In this document: one piece after another, positions 23,311-34,390 of the stretch | Numbering within the stretch: position 1 is the first letter of the stretch | Layout: each line of letters begins with the position of its first letter | From: Chrysopilus asiliformis | Lineage: Eukaryota; Arthropoda; Insecta; Diptera; Rhagionidae | DNA length: 64,000 bases | Direction of reading: 5' to 3' | NCBI GenBank assembly: GCA_964034945.1 | Contig: OZ035963.1 | Location: forward strand, 61,353,182-61,417,181 | Translations under genes and position numbers: made by a program | The notes under the pieces: model-generated | What the model was told of the DNA's origin: nothing | Database searches by the model: none | What the model saw: the letters and a program-made list of their open reading frames with translations, nothing else

Positions 23311-24837
23311 TTAACGTCCGTAAGAGCCAGCAGCTGAACCTGCACCAGCATGAGCCGCAGAACCTCCACCACCGCCATATCCACCAGCTCCGCCTCCGCC
23401 ATGTGCCCCAATACCACCACCAAAGCCTGCGTGTCCACCGCCAATTCCACCTCCAATTCCCGCGCCAAATCCTTTGCCACCACCATGTCCGCCTCCGTGT
23501 GCGCCAGCGTGACCACCGCCATGACCACCTCCATGACCGCCTCCACGTCCACCCCCGTGTCCACCTCCGTGTCCTTTACCGCCGCCGCCGTACCCACCGC
23601 CTCCGTGTCCACCACCGCCTCCGTGTGCACCACCGCCTCCGTGTCCACCACCGCCTCCGTGTCCACCACCGCCTCCGTGTCCACCACCGTCTCCGTGTCC
23701 GCCTCCAATTCCTCCATCGTATCCACCGCCTATTCCTTTGCCGCCACCACCATATCCACCAGCTCCACCTCCAATTCCGCCTCCGTGTCCACCACCGCCT
23801 CCGTGTCCACCACCGCCTCCGTGTCCACCACCGTCTCCGTGTCCGCCTCCAATTCCTCCATCGTATCCACCGCCTATTCCTTTGCCGCCACCACCAAATC
23901 CACCAGCTCCAGCGCCAGCTCCAGCTCCACCTCCACCTCCGTGTCCACCACCAATTCCGCCTCCGTGTCCACCACCAATTCCGCCTCCGTCTCCGTGTCC
24001 ACCACCAATTCCTCCATCGTATCCACCACCATGACCGCCTCCGCCGCCGCCGCCTCCACCAAATCCGCCTCCTTAAAATGAATAATCAATTCAACTGGCC
24101 ACTGAAAAGGGACATTTGAATATACCGATAGCAGAAGCATCTGCATGAGCTGCACTACCACTGAATCCTCCACCTATGCCGCCACCATCGAGTCCTCCTT
24201 TGCCGCCATATCCACCTGCTCCCCCGTGAGCGCCTCCAATTCCCCCACCAATGCCGGCACCTGAAATTGATAGTTTAATTTGATTGTAAAATGGCAACTC
24301 AAGTAGAACAAGCGGTCGTAAAGCAGTCGCCGCGACTTAAATTCACACTAATTTCTTGCGTTTATGGTCACAACGTCCACTTTATGACCTATTCTGGAAA
24401 AGTCGGTGTTAATGGCAAAAAAGCACTTGTCCTGGCGAAATTTATTACACAGTTTTATTTGCAGTTGGTCATGTGAAAACCGTAGACAAAGTTAAAGAAA
24501 TTGTACCGATTGTAGGTCGTGACTAACACCCAACTCGAGTCCTTCGAATCACAAATTGAGCTATCCTACTAAGCCGCTCTGCCGCTAATTTAATGTCTTA
24601 TGAATAGTTCAAAAGGAGCAATTTTGCGAGTGCGATTTTGCCACTAATAAATGCATTTTTTCGTACCAAAAGATGACGCATCCGCATGGGCTGAACTACC
24701 ACTGAATCCTCCACCCAAATGGGCAACATCTGCAATTAATGACATTTCGTTATCCTTTGCGAAATTTTTAAAATCACTTCTGGATACAAACCTGCCATCG
24801 CAGTCGCTAAAGCGCACAGTACTATGAATGCTTTCAT
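23311..24837 (-). CDS. Secreted glycine/histidine-rich protein (four exons, 334 aa)
   Basis: The exons are 24837-24792, 24729-24667, 24260-24126 and 24071-23311. All three introns have GT...AG ends and split codons after the first base (phase 1), and the reading stays open from ATG to TAA. Exon 1 encodes a signal peptide, MKAFIVLCALATAMA, so the product is secreted. Exons 2 and 3 each end in a GGGFSGS(S/A)AHADAS module. Exon 4 (about 253 residues) is nearly all Gly with His, Tyr, Ile, Lys and Asp in GGGH, GGIGGDYGG and GGGIGKGGG repeats, ending SAAHAGAGSAAGSYGR. There is no cysteine after the signal peptide. Known insect proteins of this style are structural cuticle, silk or secretion components, or glycine-rich antimicrobial peptides. 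The sequence does not decide between these, though the many histidines could bind metal. Introns 1 and 3 are 62 and 54 nt; intron 2 (406 nt) has gained repeats. Confidence 0.88.
23640..23896 (-). repeat. In-frame 144-bp duplication in exon 4
   Basis: The segment ending at 23754 recurs, almost unchanged, 144 bp further on (landmark TCGTATCCACC at 23717 and 23861). 144 bp is exactly 48 codons, so the protein gains a repeated GGGH...GGIGGDYGGGIGKGG block. A third, shorter remnant of the landmark lies near 24017. This shows growth by unequal exchange. Confidence 0.85.
24298..24405. mobile_element. Family B element in intron 2
   Basis: Contains CTCAAGTAGAACAAGCGGTC, CGTAAAGCAGTCG, CTTAAATTCACACTAATTTC and CGTCCACTTTATGACCT, the family B arms in palindromic order. 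It lies fully inside intron 2 of the glycine-rich gene and gives a spurious 61-codon frame starting at 24291. Confidence 0.6.
24540..24600 (-). repeat. Possible tRNA-derived SINE head in intron 2
   Basis: On the minus strand, GGCAGAGCGGCTTAGTAGGA then TAGCTCAATTTG resembles the tRNA-like head seen at 43.35 and 47.13 kb (GGCTTAGTGGGAAGGC). A-box-like words are present, but the B box is poor. It is not a functional tRNA. Confidence 0.35.
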
Positions 24838-24884
24838 GTTAGCCAGATAACACTAAACTTAATTCTAGATTCTTGTGTCAGTCG

Positions 24885-24892
24885 CTTTTATA
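24885..24892 (-). promoter_or_regulatory. TATA box of the glycine-rich gene
   Basis: TATAAAAG on the minus strand, about 48 nt upstream of the ATG (24837). This places transcription start near 24855-24865 with a 5' UTR of roughly 20-30 nt. A strong TATA box is typical of highly or tissue-specifically expressed secreted protein genes. Confidence 0.75.
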
Positions 24893-26390
24893 CTAGGAGC
24901 TCTACTCCAAGCACCGTAATGCCCCCCAGGTAGAGCGGGCAGAAGCAGGTAACTAGCCGTGGATCAAGCTGTCCAGACAAGAATCAATCCCTGGCTCTTA
25001 ATTAATAGCTTTCTTTTTTGCTTCGTTTCCGATGGCGTCTACTTGCAAAGAAATCATCGCTCGTATCTTTAAGATACTTCCATCTATGAGTCATCTCTTA
25101 AGGTTAAATTTTCATATCCCAATAAAAACACAACCGGCAATCGGCAAAAAAAGATAACTTTTGCTTTTTCACCTGTCTTTACTTTCAGCACAAAGCATAG
25201 GTGTGACCATCATCTCTGAATATACCTATCGAATTTTTAGAACCTCAAGCTAAGATCAAAAGCTAAAGATCAATCAAATCAGAATTCAGGTTTCAGTTTT
25301 GTGTTGTGTAATCCGATGTGACCTGTTTTTCTTGTCTTACGATCCTCAGAAATAGTTCTTAGATCTGTCCAGGGGCAGAGAGGCGAAGGGATGGGTGATC
25401 GGATGCATATATTTATTCAAAACATTCGAGAAACACAATAATATTTTTATTGGGGGGATTTTCATAAACCATGATCTGTTTATGTTTTTTATGTTTTGCC
25501 CATTTAGACACAAAAATAAACATCCAGAATCTATCATATTGGAATAAATTTAACCACTTTAGTGTATTTCGGTGTTCTGAGATAATAGACTAAATTGAAA
25601 GCCGTTAAATCTAGTAAAAAAAATAATAAAGATGATAAGTTAAGTCAAGGTGCAGTCAATGTCAGAAGATTTACGAAAATTGTTCAAAGTATGCTACAGA
25701 TATTACATCAATTTCATTTCATTTCACCCACATTAGATGTCTGTAGAACATGAAATTAATTGCTTTGAAAGAGTTCTATGCTTTCCAGATTAAACTGGAT
25801 TAATTTTCATGGAAAAGTGAGGCTCCAAAAAAATGTCCACATGACTTTTCAAGCAAAATTTGCGTCGATATGGCTTTTGGGTATTTTTTGGGAAGAGAAA
25901 AGTTGTTCTTTGACTCGACATCATGTTTATTTATGTAAAGAACTGCCATTAATCTAATATTTTTACTTTTTTTCTTAATATATATCCCCCTTGATTCTTA
26001 TCTGGTACCAAACGCCAAAACGTAGTTTTGAGATAATCAACTTTTAGACTTTGAGGCGAAATTGTGGTAAAACTGTTCGAAAAAGGGGCAACTTTTTTTT
26101 TATTTTCTTGTAAAACTTATTAATCCTGAAACTATTTTACGGCCACAGATTTTCGTCGCAGGAATATTTGGAGAGAATCGGGATTTTCTAAAAATTTGGT
26201 TTTCAAAACGTTGTACCAAGTTTTCGAGAAATTCGAAAATAAAGTGTTCAATTTGTATAGGGGAGGGCGGAAGGAGTGATCCGATTTTGCTAGTTCAAAA
26301 ACTTAACCGAGCCGTTTACGAGAAACGTGACTATACCAAATTGCAAGTCTCCAGCTCAACCCTTTCGAAGGGTATGGTGTTAATGGGCTA
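24893..26390. other. Upstream region of the glycine-rich gene and noncoding DNA
   Basis: 24893-25300 is the presumed promoter-proximal region, with no other exon seen. About 26180-26390 is a family H repeat (GAGCCGTTTACGAGAAACGT, then AGTCTCCAGCTCAACCCTTT), also present at 30.18-30.40 kb. It leads into the microsatellite. Confidence 0.45.
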
Positions 26391-26577
26391 ACAGACAAAC
26401 GGGCAGGCAGACGGACAGACAGACAGACTTTTCTCTTCCCGAAAAATAGACATACGGACAGACAGACGAACATACAGATGAACAGGCAGACAGACGTACA
26501 GACAGACAGACGTACAGACAGACAGACGTACAGACAGACGAGCATACAGACGGGCAGACAGGCAGACGGACGGACAG
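26391..26577. repeat. (CAGA)n-type microsatellite
   Basis: Imperfect CAGA/CGGA/CGTA tetranucleotides over about 185 bp. They create long Cys/Val/Ser-rich frames on the minus strand that are not genes. It follows a family H tail, and families E and H elsewhere also end in short CAGA/GACA runs. Confidence 0.9.
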
Positions 26578-26692
26578 TAGTTCATTTTTGTATCCGATGA
26601 TTGCAAACGGTATACTAAAACTAATAACACTTCTATATGAATCTTACATAGAATATAAAAACCTACAGCAAGTTCCTAAAACAATCCTAGTA

Positions 26693-26964
26693 CACTCAGA
26701 AAAATGTCCAGGTTAACTTTTTGTCAGGTTAACTCTGATCTTACAGAGGTTTCTGTAAGCCAGCTAGCGGTCAGAGTTAACTTATCTAAGGTCAACTCGT
26801 GCAGCTCCCAATGCCCTACTTCACCTGCTGGTGGCTTAATTTCAGAATTTCTCCGACCACAGGTCAACTCAGTTTTACTTGCCCACATGCAGGCGAACGC
26901 GCTCCTGCCCGAGGCCAATTACGCCGTATGTAGGTCGTCGAGTTAGCCTCCATTTTTCTGAGTG
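26693..26964 (+). mobile_element. Family A MITE, copy 2 (272 bp)
   Basis: The same 14-bp inverted ends as copy 1, the same 272-bp length and a TA on each side (26691-26692, 26965-26966). It differs from copy 1 at only a handful of bases, indicating recent amplification. AGGTCA is kept at two internal sites; the first is mutated to AGGTTA. Confidence 0.85.
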
Positions 26965-26974
26965 TAATACAGGA

Positions 26975-27060
26975 CGGCGCAACGTTGACACCGCGACCTG
27001 AAGGTCAAGGATTTGGAACGAATTTAAGACGCGACGCTCACTTTGCGACGACTTCTTGCA
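26975..27060 (-). repeat. Family B fragment next to MITE A copy 2
   Basis: GAACGAATTTAAGACGCGAC then GCTCACTTTGCGACGACTT is the inverse of the family B arm. The adjacent CGCGACCTGAAGGTCAAGG may be its degraded partner. Confidence 0.4.
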
Positions 27061-29057
27061 TTATACACTATTGAGAAGGTTTAACCGTGTTTCAAAAAAA
27101 AAAATCTTTGAGAAACTTTCCTCATTACGAACACGCTTTTCACAACAAAATATGAATTAATTGGCCGTTCATTAGAATTCATTAAACCAAACAATAATTT
27201 CATGTTTCCCAATTAACCGGAAAATTAATAAAAACTCATTAGCAAAGGACACAAAAGCAAGCAAGAGTTTCTCCGTATTATTGTTGATGAAGATGGAGAT
27301 TATAAGGTGAGAAGTGTTACAATTAAGGTGTACCAATTCGCACATTATCTTATTTATTCTTTTGCCTCACTCCCCATCCCCTCCCACCCTCCTTTTTGGT
27401 AGAAATTGTTAGACTATTTACTTCTGTCTATCGCTTGCTTATAACAACTTCCTACCGACGAAAATATCCCGATTCTCGTCTTCCTGCTCAAAAGGAAATT
27501 TATTTGACCATTACAGAACCATTTACAAGTTGTTTCCAACTTCCTTCTGTCGAAGATCTTAATCAGAATACGGCGGTTAAGGGATGAAAATCGCTTTTTC
27601 ATGGATATTCTTCACCCTTCATCTTTGGTTTTATGTTTGCTGCGTCCAGTGGTGGTATTGAGGTATCGTATTAAGTTGGGAGATTGGTGGGGTTTTTGGG
27701 ATGAGTGAAAATTTTTATGTTTTGTGTTTAAATAAATATCGAGGACTGATAGTTTATAGGTTGTTTTCGTTATTAATGTATTATCAATATTACAATAGCC
27801 TACCTGATAGTCGTCCGGCTACAAGCTTTGGTAGTTGTAAAAACCCAGTTTACTGGAAACTACCGGTTTTTATGAGATTTTAAAACTTCATTATAACCAA
27901 GATAAATACTAGATAACCTCTTAACAAAAAAAAATAATTTAACACTCGGTTACCTTCTATCGGTTCATGCATAATGAAAATTGACGACCGTTTTGTATAC
28001 GAAAAAAGTATTTAAAAATTAAATAAACATTTTCCGCTTTTCTGCATCTTTTCATTTTGTTCTTTGGACGTTTATTTCTTCCCGTCCATCGAAACTTTCG
28101 CCATTGTGTAGTGCTTGAGCAACAAAAAAAAAAGGATCTGGATAGATTTTTATCCCTCAAATGGGAAATCTATTTTCAAGTGATCATTGATGGTTCGGGA
28201 AAAGTATAAAAATCCATTTAACCCTTTTTTCCAGTTAGACATTATAGCCTGTACCCTTTTTGTCTACATAGGAAATATTTCCATTTCCATAGATATGCAT
28301 TCCAATAGACAACATTGTCCGGCATCATATTTTATTTAAGAAAGCAAGAGGTACGTGAAATTCTATTTAGTGTCAAGTCAGCCGTAACTTAATTTCCATC
28401 TTTGGATAAAGCATTAAATATACTCAACGTATACACTTAGATATCCGTATACAAATATTCATGGCTAGTACGTATAAATTTGTAGCAAAATACATCTATA
28501 TTTCTTTAAAAAAAAAGAAAACCTGAAACTTTGTACATGAATAGAAATCCCTTTAATCCTATATCAATGTCGAGAAAGAAACGAAGGGACACTTGGGAAA
28601 AAGATAAATTTTATATGAGAAAAATACCCCCAAAGATACTATTTTCCTGTCAATAGGATTTCTTTTCTCTTCGATGTTAGATAAAAAAAAAGGGTTGCTA
28701 TGTTAGATCAAATCCCATCTATTTAGAAAAATGAAAGGCGCATTACCATTGGTTTAACACTCTTTTGATTGCTTCTACTTTATCATTGCTCATTTCTGTG
28801 CTATAGTTCCCTAAGCACTTTAATAATATTAAGAAGAAATCGTAAATTTAAGTTAATTTGTCAATGTTTTTAAGGATATATTTGGTGTTGTGCTTGAAAG
28901 TTTTTCTTAACCCTTTAATTCCCGGTCACATACTGTAGTTTTCAAGTGCAAAAAATTATAGTTGTGTAGTTTGGTTTTTTGGGTTTATTGAAAAAAAAAA
29001 ACTTCTTTCAAGCCTGAAAATGTTAAAAATGGAAAAATAGTCATTTAGACCCCGACC
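27061..29057. other. Unique noncoding sequence
   Basis: No gene, promoter or known repeat recognised. Small frames at 27396 (+) and 28160 (-) lack features. Confidence 0.4.
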
Positions 29058-29153
29058 CAAGTAACCGAAGAGTCGTAAAGTGGTACCCGTGCCTTAAATT
29101 CGCACCAATTCCTTGCGTCTAAAGCGTCTATTTTACGCCAACTTGTGTTACTA
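29058..29153. mobile_element. Family B element, short copy
   Basis: About 96 bp with ends CAAGTAAC and GTTACTAG in inverted relation. Internal AGTCGTAAAGTGG and CTATTTTACGCC arms, and the CTTAAATTCGCACCAATTCC core shared with 24.3 and 34.4 kb. Noncoding. Confidence 0.6.
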
Positions 29154-29229
29154 GGAAATAGGCGAATTTCGCAATTTGTGTCCCAAAATTTCGAAAAATG
29201 TTTCTTCTGTTCTGAAGCACGTTTACATA

Positions 29230-29581
29230 AAGAACCATGCAAGAAATACCGTTTTTCGTGCCCCTGGGTTACCTTTTGAACACATTTTCACTTTGGTTGA
29301 GGACTTTTTGGAAAGGACACAGTCTCTAGTTTCCTCCATATATGGTGTCAAGAGCCACCGAATTGCAGGGGGATGGTGAGGGGTTAACGAACTTTCTCGT
29401 GATCTTTCAAAGAAATCATGGTATGTTCGTTAACCCCTCGCCATCCCCCTGCAATTCGGTGGCTCTGGAAGCCATATTTGAATGAAACTAGAAACTGTGC
29501 CCTTTCTAAAAAGTCCTCAGCCAAAGTGAAAACTTCACTGATTCAAAAGTTAGTTTAGGGGCAAACGCGTGCATCGTTCTT
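29230..29581. repeat. Large foldback (about 350 bp)
   Basis: The left arm (about 29230-29392) and right arm (29425-29581) are inverted copies with moderate mismatches, separated by a 32-nt spacer. The inner part is near-perfect (CCACCGAATTGCAGGGGGAT on the left arm). A transcript would form a long hairpin. A family G core follows at 29604. Confidence 0.8.
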
Positions 29582-29604
29582 ACGCACAATAGATCGAATT
29601 GCAA

Positions 29605-31929
29605 CATTTGCAAGGTTTAATACCCAACAACAGCAGCATAACTTCCAAAGCCAGCATCGGTCACATTAAATTTAAAATTTCAAAGCAATACGCTTCTCTA
29701 GTGCAGGACTTACAATTTTACAGAATCTGCTCTCTCCAAAAGTCAGAATAACAGCTTAATCGTGATAATAGCGTCCAATATGGTAAAGGCTCAAATTGAA
29801 TCAGAGGTTTTCCATGTAGATTTTCACAACCAAAAGTTTTCAAAAATTTTGTTTTCTTAATTTTCCAATGGCGTTTTGGCATTTCGCCTAAGCTCCTGAC
29901 AGAAGGATAAAAACAGAAATTGGCGAGTGGATTTGGCCAGTTGAGAAGATGAGAAACAGAGAATTTTTTCAAGGAATTTTTTACAAGACACTAATTGGGG
30001 ACAAATTGATCGAACATTTTAAAAATAACATGAGAAAAGCTACAATTGCCAGGGGCCAATCGTCAAATAGAGTATGTGACAGATATGTAAATGTTTATTA
30101 TATAGAAGAGATGGAAAGGAGTGGTCCGATAGGATTTTGATGCATGGAACGGTTATGTAAAATCATATTCTAAACACATTTTATCTTTACGATTTTTTCA
30201 ATATGACTCACCGTTTTCGAGAAAATCTCAAAAACCGGTTTCGTTTGTATTTGGGGAGGAGGGAAGGAATGGTCCAATTTTGCCCGTCCAAGAACTTTGC
30301 CTAACCATTTACGAGAAATTTAACCATACAAAATTTAAAGTCTCTAGCTCAATCTTTCGAATGTTATGGAGTTCACAAACAGACAGACGGACGGAAATGT
30401 GGAAATTAAAATTTTTTGTCATCCCTAACACCGTGGTGTAGTTCATTTTTGTGTCCAATAATAGGTTCCATGCGTTACGACCCTTGCTTTTTAAAGTTTT
30501 AAATATATACAGAAATTTCATAAGTTTTTCAAATATTAATAAAGGTAGTTTTTATATTAGATATCTCAAGATATTTTATAATACTAGAATGTAAGTAAAA
30601 CTGCGAAACAAATACCTGATTATAGCCACAGATCTTTAACTCAAAACAACTAAAGTAGTTTTGGATATTTTCTTTTGTTTAACGATGATTATAAGAAAGG
30701 ATAACGATATAAGGGGAAATAGTAAACGAGTAAACCATTTTGTGAAGCATCCTTAGATTCTACTTTTGCGCACGAATTGTCCATAATCTCTACCCGGAGA
30801 TCATTATTAGGGACTATCCTTAGCAATTTCGGAGTCTGGTCACATACGTTGATAATAGCCGCCTTTAGTCCTTGTGTGTATCTCGAATAACTTTCAAGGA
30901 CCTTTTATTAAGTGTAAATGCAATAACCAGTAGCGTTTAAAGATTTTTAATGTTATACGAACATTATCACATAAACTAGCCAAACTAATGGACCAATATT
31001 ACATTTACGTTAACCCCCATTTAAACTCATCCGTACTTGGCATCCCTAAAACTTATTCAATTTTTGTGTGGATTAGAGGAAATATTCAAGAACAGGATGT
31101 GGTCTTGCGAAAATACAAATGCGATGTTTAGGAAAATTTCTTTGTATTTTGGAAGTGTTTTCTTTGTAATATAAAAGATTTTACCATCCGGGAAAAGAAA
31201 ATCATTTCAACATAAAAATCTGTACCGCTTACTGTCCAAATACCGGACAAAATCAGGTATTAAGGGAGGTATGAATGTTTGCCCTTAAGATTCTCCAGCA
31301 AATTGAGAAACACATGAAAGAAAATTCCGGGAATTTCCGAAAATAATAAAAGATTTTCCATGTAAAACTATGAGTTGAAACCCTTTTTCGGTTATCCATT
31401 TATCTAGTTATCTAGTAGATGAATAGATATCTTCCTGTATCACCACATGGACAGGTTAGAACGACTTCCCATGAATAGCTCTCTAGTGGCTTGTAAAATT
31501 TTTATAGCCAACTGGATTTGGTTGAAATGTTAGAAAAATATGTGACACAAATATATATATATATGAAAAAACCCACACAGACGGTTCGTTTTCACAGTTT
31601 TATATGCAAGAATTCAACAAAAAGAAAATCCACAAAAAATGTCCTTGTCACAAAAATTCACAACCCACGGAATGGTTTTTGTCACGAATCTTTATTTAGT
31701 GCTCTCCAAGCGGTATTTAATACAAAAAAGATAAACGTTTTCATGTCTAAAGCGGTGACATTGAACGTTTTCAGATTTTTTTACTCAAAAAATCAATGAA
31801 TGTTTTTTTTTCTGAAGCTAACACGATAATTGCACAATAAATCAGTGAATTTAGCCAATCAAATTGTAAAAAAATGTATTCAGGTTTGTGGAAATAACAA
31901 AGAAATAAATTTTGGTGCTGTTTGAAAAA
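29605..31929. other. Noncoding sequence with family G and H repeats
   Basis: A family G core lies at 29604; family H lies at about 30180-30400 (TTTACGAGAAATTTAACCAT, then AAACAGACAGACGGACGG). Otherwise no gene recognised; a short (TA)n occurs near 31548. Confidence 0.4.
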
Positions 31930-32095
31930 AAGTCACACTAAATATATCAATGGGGGAGGGGAGCCGAGGTCAGCGGTAGTGTAAACGCAATATTAAACTT
32001 CTTTCAAAAATTCGAGAAAAAGTATGACGAATTGTTGCCAGAGGGGGGAGGCACAAAAAACCTTATAACTGCTTGGACGTATTTTTTGTGATTAC
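31930..32095. repeat. Family D-like degenerate copy
   Basis: GTCACACTAAATATATC, a GGGGGAGGGGAGCCGAGG centre, GGTAGTGTAAACGC, AAAAAGTATGACGAATTG and GAGGGGGGAGGCACAAAAA follow the order of family D blocks. The ends are eroded. Confidence 0.4.
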
Positions 32096-32459
32096 TCTCA
32101 TGAAAAATCAAATTTTTCCTGAGGCAGATTTAATTGAGAAGAATATTGTTTGACAATCGAGCTGTCTAATGACAATGACAATAACTCGGTCAAAGTTTCT
32201 CTGGGTGTCCTAACAGAGAAGAGGTTTCCTGGATGGAGGATTTCTGAAAATTTAGTTTCTGGCAAAACTTGTTGGATACGAAAAACTCGGCCAAAATCCC
32301 TTCAGAGATATATGAAAAAGCAGGGCAGGAGTGTTCTAACTGAAGAGGTGTTAATATCAGTTGGGAAAAAGTTTTTTAGGACAGGTCTTATTGAATGACG
32401 AAAACCTGGTTGAAGTCCGTTCAGCGGTTCCGGAGGTAGCAGGAGAGGGGGTAAAAAGG

Positions 32460-33085
32460 GAGCAAATCTTTGTATATGCATCTGTCTTTAAATGCTTTTT
32501 TTAGCTAAACTTAGTGTCTTTTAGTCTGTCAGGGTCAAATTTTGCAATCTAATCTTGACCCATTTCTCCTCATCCGATTGACTTGCACAAATACCGATCC
32601 GATTGACAATACAATATTTTCACTACTTCGTACTTGTAAGGATAACGTAAGGTCCTGTCAATATACACTCAGAAAAATGTCAGGTCAACTTTTTGTCAGG
32701 TTAACTCTGACCTCTAGCTGGCTGACAGAGGTTTCCATTACATGACATTACATCCTCGAAATGTCTATCTAAGGTCAACTCGTGCAGCTCCCAATGCCCA
32801 ACTTCACCTGCTGGTGGCTTAATTTCAGAATTTCTCCGACCACAGGTCAACACAGTTTTACTTTCCCTCATGCAGGCGAACGCGCGCCTCGCATAGGCTA
32901 AATTTTCCTGCCCGAGGCCAATTACGCCGTATGTAGGTCGTCGAGTTAGCCTCCATTTTTCTGAGTGTACCGTCATTATCCCCTTCATAAAATTTTCCGG
33001 AAAAAAATCTCATCTGGGGATGTTCGGGGTCGATGAATCTGATTTTGACGTTAAGAAGTCTGTAAGGATATCTGAAAGAAATTTG
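32460..33085 (+). repeat. Family F repeat, copy 2, interrupted by MITE A
   Basis: GTCAAATTTTGCAATCTAAT, CTTGACCCATTTCTCCTCAT, CACTTCGTACTTGTAAGGAT and GGTCCTGTCAATA match copy 1 at 15.8-16.15 kb. After the MITE (32666-32967) the match resumes at CCGTCATTATCC, then TTTTCCGGAAAAAAATCTCA and TCTGGGGATGTTCGGGGTCG. The other copy shows the uninterrupted state. Confidence 0.65.
32666..32967 (+). mobile_element. Family A MITE, copy 3 (302 bp, variant interior)
   Basis: Ends CACTCAGAAAAATG and CATTTTTCTGAGTG, flanked by TA (32664-32665 and 32968-32969). It is longer than copies 1 and 2, with GACCTCTAGCTGGCTGACAG and an added ACATGACATTACATCCTCG block, plus CGCATAGGCTAAATTTTCC near the right end. These mark a distinct subfamily with copy 4. 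AGGTCA motifs are kept. Confidence 0.85.
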
Positions 33086-33089
33086 ATGG

Positions 33090-34390
33090 CAGATAAAAAG
33101 TTCATTTCGGGTCAAATAACGGCCCAGTAAAGTTACGCTTCCTAGTTTCCACCTTTTGAAAAATAGTTTTCAAGAAACCCGTGATAAACCGAAATCAATC
33201 GGAAAATCCGAATGAAAAACACGCTAATAACTTGAAAACCACTTAACCGATCGCCTTGAAAATTAGTCTCGTGACTTGAGAGGTTGAAAAAAACAGAATT
33301 TTTAATCAAATCACAATATTCCTTTTTTTTTCCAGTCCCGAAACTTTTCACCCTTCCCTCGTGCATTAAACTTTTAATCATTTTTAATTTCTTACATCTT
33401 GAAAGCCCAAAGATAATGCATACTGTGGCGCTCAGTAGAATTTCCCTGGAAAATTATATTAAAAATGAGCAAAGTTAAACAATCAAAGTGTACTTTATGG
33501 AAAAAAAGAAACACATATTCTAGTTACATCCTCAATTAATTATGAGCATAAAATGTTTGCATGGCATATTCTTTTATTAATGAAGTTTGCAGTTCCTCTG
33601 GCACTTAAGTACATTAAACTCCGAGTAAAATGCTTCATCTCTCAATTACGCTAACAAGAAGTTTATGGCACAAGCCATAAAAGAAAATGTCTTTTCACAT
33701 AAAACATATTCTTACCAAACAGAAAAAACCCCCCGCCAGATGAAGAAAATACGAAACTGCTAAAAAAACGAACCTCAAGAAAGTGTATAGAAATATCCTT
33801 AAATATAAGATAGATGTCTAAACAAAAAATAAAATATATTTGCTAAAAGTAAACTGAAATGCACACAAGCTGAAAATGGGGAAAAATTGACGAGAGGAAA
33901 TCGCGATGAGAAAAAAATGTAGGCCAGACGTTTGAGCTTGAGAGTATCCTTTTCAGATTGACAGGGACGATGGTATCCGGTTTAGGTCTCCTTCCTTTTA
34001 ATTGCTTTACTTTATGTTGCCAATAATTTTTATTTATGGGCGCATATAACCCCTCAAGATTTTCACTGCCATCACACGAATCCATCCCTCGTCCTATCAA
34101 AATTCTCACCATTAAACCAAAGTAATATCTGTCCCAAAGGATCCTCCTCACTGTGCATTTTGCTTACTTCCCACTTCAGAAACGTTTTCCATCGGTAATA
34201 AAAAAAAGTGTATCATTTTTATTATTTTCGTCCTGTTGCTGGGATAATTTTAAAATCAATATGTTATTATTTTGGGTTTTATGAAGCTATTTGAAATGAT
34301 TATATTTTTCAGAAATATAACGATTTTAATTATTATTTCGTTGCGACCTTAAAAATTTATTACATGCTGTTTATCATTTCTGATTTTACC
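33090..34390. other. Unique noncoding sequence
   Basis: No gene recognised. 33480-33720 is complex AT-rich DNA with several TTAATTA/ATTAAT words. The frame 34151-33843 (-) has no domain signal. Confidence 0.4.

Noticed and set aside
23172..24119. A 315-codon plus-strand frame (His/Arg/Leu-rich), a Ser/Thr/Ala-rich frame and a Pro-rich frame
   Set aside because: They are antisense shadows of the minus-strand glycine-rich exon 4, whose splice sites, signal peptide, TATA box and poly(A) signal all support the minus strand.
24540..24600. Possible functional tRNA gene
   Set aside because: A-box-like sequence only. The B box is poor, the spacing is wrong and no cloverleaf can be formed.
26391..26577. 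CRISPR-like direct repeats
   Set aside because: Tetranucleotide microsatellite in eukaryotic DNA; no spacer/repeat regularity. The satellite at 47.5 kb also lacks unique spacers.
26303..26630. Two overlapping minus-strand frames rich in Cys, Val, Ser, Leu and Arg
   Set aside because: They are translations of the (CAGA)n microsatellite at 26391-26577, not protein genes.
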